A model generated the notes under the pieces. It saw only the letters and a program-made list of their open reading frames with translations, did not search any database and was not told the DNA's origin. From Streptomyces sp. XY006 (GTDB lineage Bacteria > Actinomycetota > Actinomycetes > Streptomycetales > Streptomycetaceae), in contig NZ_NOKT01000011.1 in NCBI RefSeq assembly GCF_002237655.1, forward strand, positions 182,176 through 246,175: 64,000 nucleotides of DNA. The letters run 5' to 3'. Each line of letters begins with the position of its first letter. Position 1 is the stretch's first letter. This document shows positions 57,305-64,000 of the stretch, piece after piece. A program made the translations under genes and the position numbers.

Positions 57305-58096
57305 ATGCGTATCGCCGGCAGCACCCGAACGCACCCCCACGACGACGCACCCGACACCGCCGAGGCCTTCGCCCGCCTCGTGCGGCTGCCCGACGGGCCC
57401 GAGCGCAAGGCACTGCGCGACGAGCTGGTCGAGGCCTGGCTCCCGATGGCCGAACGGATCGCCGTCCGCTTCCGCGGCCGCGGCGAGGCCCTGGAGGACC
57501 TCTACCAGGTCGCGGCCCTCGGTCTGGTCAAGGCCGTCGACCACTACGACCCGGCGCGCGGCAACGCCTTCGAGGCCTACGCCGTGCCGACGGTCACCGG
57601 CGAGATCAAACGCCACTTCCGCGACCACATGTGGACCCTGCACGTCCCGCGCCGGGTCCAGGACCTGCGCAACCGGGTGCGGCACGCCGTCAAGGAACTG
57701 TCCCAGACCACCTCCGGCCGCTCCCCCACGGTCGCCGAGATCGCCGAGTACGCCCAGCTCACCGAGGGCGAGGTGCGCACCGGCATGGAGGCGCTGGAGT
57801 GCTTCTCCGCACTGTCGCTGGAGGCGGAGATGCCCGGCACCGACGGCTACGCCCTCGGGGACGCGATCGGCGGGCCCGACCCGGCCTTCGACACCGTCGT
57901 CAACCGCGTGGCCGTCAAGCCCTGCCTGCAGGCGCTGCCGGAGCGTGAGCGGGTCATCCTCTACCTGCGGTTCTTCAAGGGCATGACCCAGAGCCGCATC
58001 GCCGAGCAGCTCGGGATCTCGCAGATGCACGTCTCCCGGCTGCTCAGCAGCTGCTTCGCCCATCTGCGCGAGGAGCTGCTCGCCGAGAACCGCTGA
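57305..58096 (+). CDS. SigB/SigF-family RNA polymerase sigma factor
   Basis: A 263-residue protein; the ATG at 57305 has GGGAGG nine bases upstream, better than the in-frame GTG at 57296. Region 2 has LEDLYQVAALGLVKAVDHYDPARGNAFEAYAVPTVTGEIKRHFRD. Region 3 includes VPRRVQDLRNRVRHAVKELSQ, and region 4 LPERERVILYLRFFKGMTQSRIAEQLGISQMHVSRLLSS. This is the stress/sporulation sigma type controlled by anti-sigma factors. No anti-sigma gene is next to it. Three SigB-type promoters are present elsewhere in the window. Confidence 0.95.
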   Translation: MRIAGSTRTHPHDDAPDTAEAFARLVRLPDGPERKALRDELVEAWLPMAERIAVRFRGRGEALEDLYQVAALGLVKAVDHYDPARGNAFEAYAVPTVTGEIKRHFRDHMWTLHVPRRVQDLRNRVRHAVKELSQTTSGRSPTVAEIAEYAQLTEGEVRTGMEALECFSALSLEAEMPGTDGYALGDAIGGPDPAFDTVVNRVAVKPCLQALPERERVILYLRFFKGMTQSRIAEQLGISQMHVSRLLSSCFAHLREELLAENR

Positions 58097-58129
58097 GGGG
58101 GTGACCGGGTGGGCCGGTGCCGCCGGGGG

Positions 58130-58468
58130 TCATGCCTCCGGCGGCGTTCCCGGCGCCTGGGGCGCCCCCGGGATCTGGGTCGGTCCGGCGCGGTCCAGGG
58201 CGTCCTCCAGCGCGGCCCGTATCTCCTCGGGCATCAGGCCGGTGCGGCCCCAGACGAGGATCAGCTCCGCGACGTTGCGCAGCTTGATGTTGGTGTGCTG
58301 GGAGACCTCCTTCAGCACGTCCCACCCCCGGTCGGGCGAGACCCGGCCGAGCGCCACGATCATCCCGATCGCCTGGTCGACGACAGCGTGCGAGACGACC
58401 GCCTCCTTCAGCTGCTGGACCTCCTCCTGCAGTGCGAGGATCCGCTCCGAGCCCCCGTCCGTGGGCAT
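58130..58468 (-). CDS. ANTAR-domain protein
   Basis: A 112-residue protein, ATG at 58468 with GGGAGGTG upstream. A short helical N-terminus (ILALQEEVQQLKEAVVSH) precedes the ANTAR core VVDQAIGMIVALGRVSPDRGWDVLKEVSQHTNIKLRNVAELIL. The domain binds RNA hairpin pairs to prevent transcription termination. Here it lacks the usual GAF or receiver sensor domain. It is convergent with the sigma factor gene, 33 bp apart. Confidence 0.93.
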   Translation of the reverse strand: MPTDGGSERILALQEEVQQLKEAVVSHAVVDQAIGMIVALGRVSPDRGWDVLKEVSQHTNIKLRNVAELILVWGRTGLMPEEIRAALEDALDRAGPTQIPGAPQAPGTPPEA

Positions 58469-58608
58469 GGTCACCTCCCGGTCCGGTGTGCCGCTGTCCC
58501 GTCGGCCTCACAGAGTGCTTGAGTGCCATGACGCAGTGTCCGACCCCTCCATGGTCGTCACTCGGCCCGCCCGGTGCCACCGGGGCGGAGCAGCCGGTTC
58601 CGGACACC

Positions 58609-58632
58609 GTTTCGGCACTGTCGCCGGGGTAC
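58609..58632 (+). promoter_or_regulatory. General-stress (SigB-type) promoter candidate
   Basis: GTTT, 14 bases, GGGTAC: the full textbook form of the streptomycete SigB-family promoter. The -10 element is about 87 bases before the glyoxalase-fold gene's ATG. Confidence 0.7.
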
Positions 58633-58718
58633 TCGGCAGGCGCCCACCGCGGTTCCGGTTGGACACTGGTGTCATTCCTCCGGTGGCTGCCAGGCGACGA
58701 GATCAGGACGCGACTGCC

Positions 58719-59522
58719 ATGAACCACGACATGCCCACCTCCTCCGGCACCAAGGACGTGCTCTCCTCGCACTCCGTGTTCGGGGCACCCTGCTGGGTGA
58801 GTCTGACCAGCCGCGACGTCCAGGCGACCGAGGAGTTCTACGGGGCCGTGCTGGGCTGGCAGTGGCGGCCCGCCAAGCTCGGGGACCGGTTCCGGATCGC
58901 ACTGGTGGACGGCTCTCCGGTGGCCGGCATCGCCGGGGTGGCGACCATGTGGCAGATGGCGGTGGCGTGGACGCCCTACTTCGCCGTGCGCAGCGCGGAC
59001 GAGGCGGTGGCCCGGGTGCAGGAGCGCATGGGCACGACCGCCGTCGGCCCGATCTCGCTGCCGCCGGGCCGGGCGGCCCTGCTCGCCGACCGGGACGGGG
59101 CCACCTTCGGGATCTGGGAGGGCGACCTGTTCACCGACTGGGAGACCTGGCGCAACGCACAGCCGGCCTTCATCACGCTGCACACCCGGGACGCCTTCGA
59201 CGCGGCCATCTTCTACGGCGAGGTCCTCGACTGGGCCTCGGGGCGTCCCGGCTGCTGCGAGGTCCACTACGAGGGCGGCGAGGTCGTGCTGCGCAGCCGC
59301 GGTGACGTGGTGGCGCGGATCGAGTCGGGCGCGCTGGAGACGGCCCCCGATCCGACGATCAGACCGCACTGGCAGGTCCACTTCACCGTCGACGACGTGG
59401 AGGCCTGCGCCCGGGCCGCGGAACTGCACGGCGGCAGCGTGCTGTCCAAGGGCGGTGACGAGGCGGTGCTGCGCGACCACGACGGCGCCCAGTTCACCGT
59501 GACGGCACGCCGCGACGGCTGA
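58719..59522 (+). CDS. Two-domain VOC (glyoxalase/bleomycin-resistance fold) protein
   Basis: A 267-residue protein, ATG at 58719. The two VOC modules start at PCWVSLTSRDVQATEEFYGAVLGW and FITLHTRDAFDAAIFYGEVLDW. The second ends with VHFTVDDVEACARAAELHGG and DHDGAQFTV. The fold binds divalent metals or small ligands in glyoxalases, dioxygenases and resistance proteins, and streptomycetes have many uncharacterised members. A textbook stress-type promoter upstream suggests induction by osmotic or oxidative stress. A strong terminator follows. Confidence 0.88.
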   Translation: MNHDMPTSSGTKDVLSSHSVFGAPCWVSLTSRDVQATEEFYGAVLGWQWRPAKLGDRFRIALVDGSPVAGIAGVATMWQMAVAWTPYFAVRSADEAVARVQERMGTTAVGPISLPPGRAALLADRDGATFGIWEGDLFTDWETWRNAQPAFITLHTRDAFDAAIFYGEVLDWASGRPGCCEVHYEGGEVVLRSRGDVVARIESGALETAPDPTIRPHWQVHFTVDDVEACARAAELHGGSVLSKGGDEAVLRDHDGAQFTVTARRDG

Positions 59523-59559
59523 TCCCGCGCGAGCCGGGAAGGCCCGGCAGCCGAGGAGG

Positions 59560-59591
59560 GGGCCCCGCGCACCGGGCGGTGCGCGGGGCCC
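59560..59591. terminator. Strong hairpin between convergent genes
   Basis: Perfect 14-bp arms (GGGCCCCGCGCACC) with a GGGC loop, between the VOC gene stop and the glgX stop. A short T/C-rich tract follows on the plus strand. Confidence 0.85.
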
Positions 59592-59621
59592 TCTCATGTT
59601 CCTGGGCTGCCGGGCCGGTCG

Positions 59622-61777
<2,156 letters not shown>

Positions 61778-61781
<4 letters not shown>

Positions 61782-62290
61782 CGGGCGTCCTCCAGGACCT
61801 CGTCCGGAAGGACCGCGGGGGCGGCCAGCTGGGTGATGCGCACTTCCCGGGGCACGTCGAGGCCTTCGCTCTCCTGCGGGGCGGGCGCGGTCGGCACCAG
61901 CGGGACGCGCTCGCCGGCCCGGGCGCGCTGCGAGAACCAGATGACCTTGCTGCCGGTCTCGGTGGCGCAGCAGCCCCAGCCGTCGCTCATGGCGGCGAGG
62001 TGCTCCAGGCAGCCGCGCAGCTCCTGGTCCGGGCGCAGCGCCCGGTCGTTGTCCCCGATGGCGGTGATCAGGTGCTGCCCGTTCCACCACATCTCGATCG
62101 ACGTCTTCTTGTCCGTGGCGTGTTCGTCGATGGCCTTGAGCAGCATCTCGGCACCGCCGCAGACGGGCTGGACCAGGTTGTCCAGATCCCAGAACTTCAG
62201 GTGAGCGGCCAGAATACGGCTGACCTGTCCCACCCGGTCCGGGCTGACTTCCACGTCGAGGTGGTAGTAGCAGGGCACTGCGGTCTTCAT
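61778..62290 (-). CDS. RsbW-like ATP-binding protein of the glgX unit
   Basis: A 170-residue protein, ATG at 62290 with GAGGAG upstream. It has a degenerate HATPase layout: [16 protein letters not shown] in the N-box position, [12 protein letters not shown], and [16 protein letters not shown] at the end, the G-x-K-x-V-W-F terminus of RsbW-type kinases. Such proteins act as anti-sigma or serine-kinase regulators; degenerate members may only bind ATP. It is coupled to glgX, an arrangement common in streptomycetes. Partner unknown. Confidence 0.82.
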
Positions 62291-62653
62291 CGGTCGGCTC
62301 CTCACCGCGAAGCTCAGCTCCTCCTCGTTCCCGCGGTCCTGCGGGACGAGCCCCGAACACGGAACGTGAGCGCGTATCGCTTCTGAGTCACCCTCAGCCT
62401 GAGGGTGCTAGCCCGTTCGTGCAACACGAGCGCACCTTTGAGTCGGCTGAGCCCACAAGTGAGCGGGCGGGGATGCCCTGAACAGCGCAGCGGAACCGCC
62501 ACTGGTTGAAGCTCCAACAAGACGCTGCGTCGTCGCGCGTGCACCATGTGTGAAGAACTCGATCGCCGTTACGGGTCCGTGCCGCTGTGCGCACGGCACG
62601 CCGTCCGACCGTCGGGAGACCGTGCCCCTCGAGCCCGAAAGGTGATCGGCGCC
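62291..62653. other. Divergent intergenic region between glgX unit and DUF5133 gene
   Basis: About 360 bases with the inverted repeat at 62389-62407. The region has a slightly lower GC content. No coding sequence or RNA gene was recognised. Confidence 0.4.
62389..62407. repeat. Inverted repeat CACCCTCA-GCC-TGAGGGTG
   Basis: 8-bp perfect arms with a 3-base centre, halfway between divergent genes. It could be an operator or a leader hairpin of the leftward transcript. Confidence 0.5.
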
Positions 62654-62974
62654 ATGCTGCTACCCGCCAAAGCCGAAGTCGCCCGGCAGTTGCGGCGTTA
62701 CCGGGCCTGGGAACGCGTGATGCTCGCGGCGCCCGACGACCGCACGGTACGGGCCACGTTCGAGGACTCGGGCTACACCCTGTGCGTGCTGATGGGCAAG
62801 CGCTGTGCGCGGGAGGCGGCGGACGCGGCCGAGCGGTACCTGCGCGCGCACCAGGCCGCCCCCGTCCAGGAGCTGACCGAACGGTCCCGTCCGGCCGCCG
62901 CGGTGGGACGAAGACCGCAGGCCGTCGAGTGCCGCACGCCGGCGGTCGAGCGGCGTTCCCCGGCGGGAAGGTGA
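62654..62974 (+). CDS. DUF5133-domain protein
   Basis: A 106-residue protein, ATG at 62654 behind GAAAGGTG. The sequence LLPAKAEVARQLRRYRAWERVMLAAPDDRTVRATFEDSGYTLCVLMGKR is characteristic of the small actinobacterial DUF5133 family. The C-terminus is Arg/Pro-rich and probably disordered. No enzymatic role is known. It lies upstream of glgE, 70 bp away, on the same strand. Confidence 0.82.
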   Translation: MLLPAKAEVARQLRRYRAWERVMLAAPDDRTVRATFEDSGYTLCVLMGKRCAREAADAAERYLRAHQAAPVQELTERSRPAAAVGRRPQAVECRTPAVERRSPAGR

Positions 62975-63044
62975 CAGCCTTCCCGCACAGCTGTCCCCCG
63001 ACCGGGCCCCGGCCCGGCTGTCGAGCACGGTGGAGGTGAGGACC

Positions 63045-64000
63045 ATGAGCAAGACCCGGCCCATCGGCCGTATCCCGGTACGGGACGTCCGGCCTGCGGT
63101 GGAGAACGGCAACCGGCCTGCCAAGGCGGTCGTGGGCGAGACGTTCCAGGTCACCGCCACCGTGTTCCGGGAGGGGCACGACGCGGTCGCCGCCAATGTC
63201 GTCCTGAAGGACCCCGAGGGCCGCCCGGGACCGTGGACGCCCATGCGCGAGCTCGCCCCCGGCAGCGACCGCTGGGGTGCCGAGGTCACCGCGGGCACCG
63301 AGGGCCGCTGGACGTACCGCGTGGAGGCCTGGAGCGACCCGGTGGCCACCTGGCGCCACACGGCGGGGATAAAGGTTCCGGCGGGCATCGACCCGGGCCT
63401 GGTCCTGGAGGAGGGTGCCGACCTCCACGAGCGGGCGGCGGCCGGCGTGCCGAAGGACGCCGGCCGCAAGGTGCTGCTCGGCGCGGCGCGCACCCTGCGC
63501 GACGACACGCTTCCCCCGGCCGCGCGACTGGCGGCGGCGCTGACGCCCGAGGTCGACGCGGTGCTGGACCGCTACCCGCTGCGGGACCTGGTCACCACCT
63601 CCGAACCGCTGCCGCTTCTCGTCGAGCGGGAGCGGGCGTTGTACGGGTCCTGGTACGAGTTCTTCCCGCGTTCGGAGGGCACCCCGGAGCAGCCGCACGG
63701 GACGTTCCGGACCGCCGCGCGGCGGTTGCCGGCGATCGCGGCGATGGGCTTCGACGTGGTGTACCTGCCGCCGATCCATCCGATCGGCACGACGTTCCGC
63801 AAGGGCAGGAACAACACCCTGAGCCCCGGCCCTGACGATGTGGGGGTGCCCTGGGCGATCGGTTCGCCCGAGGGCGGCCACGACGCCGTCCACCCCGAGC
63901 TGGGGACCCTGGAGGACTTCACCTGGTTCGTGCGGCAGGCCCGCGGGCTGGGCATGGAGATCGCCCTGGACTTCGCCCTGCAGTGCTCCCCGGACCACCC
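63045..64000 (+). CDS. glgE: Maltose-1-phosphate maltosyltransferase GlgE, N-terminal part (cut by window edge)
   Basis: ATG at 63045 with TGGAGGTGAGG upstream; 318 codons are visible before the right edge. The sequence begins TRPIGRIPVRDVRPAVENG, the start of the GlgE N-domain. It continues GPWTPMRELAPGSDRWGAEV, then GSWYEFFPRSEGT and AIAAMGFDVVYLPPIHPIGTTFRKG, the start of the GH13_3 barrel. The catalytic Asp and Glu lie beyond the edge. GlgE extends alpha-1,4-glucan from maltose-1-phosphate made from trehalose. With glgX nearby it indicates an alpha-glucan/trehalose cycle. Confidence 0.95.
   Translation, partial: MSKTRPIGRIPVRDVRPAVENGNRPAKAVVGETFQVTATVFREGHDAVAANVVLKDPEGRPGPWTPMRELAPGSDRWGAEVTAGTEGRWTYRVEAWSDPVATWRHTAGIKVPAGIDPGLVLEEGADLHERAAAGVPKDAGRKVLLGAARTLRDDTLPPAARLAAALTPEVDAVLDRYPLRDLVTTSEPLPLLVERERALYGSWYEFFPRSEGTPEQPHGTFRTAARRLPAIAAMGFDVVYLPPIHPIGTTFRKGRNNTLSPGPDDVGVPWAIGSPEGGHDAVHPELGTLEDFTWFVRQARGLGMEIALDFALQCSPDH

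Overview
The window is high-GC DNA with strong third-position G/C bias, frequent GTG starts, dense 4-bp ATGA/GTGA gene couplings and actinobacterial signature loci (a conservon, ANTAR and SpoIIE-type regulators, two-domain PucR regulator, GlgE). It is almost certainly a Streptomyces chromosome. I see no rRNA, tRNA, insertion sequence, prophage or CRISPR array. About 63 genes are supported: the two at the edges are cut by the window and one is frameshifted.

Layout. 1-2992 (minus) is a tightly coupled five-gene run: a 62-residue peptide, a 230-residue unknown protein, two tandem paralogues of a DUF6895-like family, and the N-terminus of a beta-lactamase-fold serine hydrolase. I cannot assign it to a known pathway; it is my best candidate for an undescribed, possibly peptide-modifying, system. 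3101-8913 holds an Orn/Lys/Arg-decarboxylase-type PLP enzyme, an M20 amidohydrolase, a DoxX-like membrane protein, a hemerythrin and an MFS exporter. 8987-19060 (minus) is a 10-kb glycan cluster: HldE-like and GmhA-like heptose enzymes, two GT4-like, one GT9 and one GT2 glycosyltransferase, a TobZ/NodU-type carbamoyltransferase, an NAD-dependent sugar epimerase/decarboxylase and an unknown protein. It predicts a carbamoylated, heptose-containing surface glycan or glycosylated product.

19434-24736 carries small unknown genes, a frameshifted fructosamine-kinase-family gene, a catalase and a P-loop kinase. 25060-30651 is a complete conservon (sensor-like ATPase, roadblock protein, DUF742 protein, GTPase) with two cytochromes P450. 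30871-38640 holds a PucR regulator, a YrdC/Sua5 protein, a dienelactone hydrolase, an MHYT membrane sensor, a metallophosphoesterase, a luciferase-like monooxygenase and a TauD-family dioxygenase. 38715-46105 is a fructan or sucrose utilisation locus: an exported GH32 enzyme divergent from an ABC binding protein, two permeases and a cytoplasmic GH32 enzyme, closed by a LacI regulator. Two matching operator-like sites lie in the divergent promoter region.

46155-64000 contains an aldo/keto reductase, a PAS-GAF-SpoIIE-HATPase phosphatase, a peroxiredoxin/DoxX pair, AraC and MarR regulators around an MFS exporter, an ATP-dependent DNA ligase, a secreted NPP1/NLP-type protein, a HemC paralogue, a SigB/SigF-type sigma factor, an ANTAR protein, a glyoxalase-fold protein, and the alpha-glucan genes glgX and glgE (partial). 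Three sequences matching the streptomycete general-stress promoter (GNNT-N14/15-GGGTAC) lie upstream of the catalase, a 78-residue protein and the glyoxalase-fold gene, which suggests a shared stress regulon in the same window as a stress-type sigma gene.
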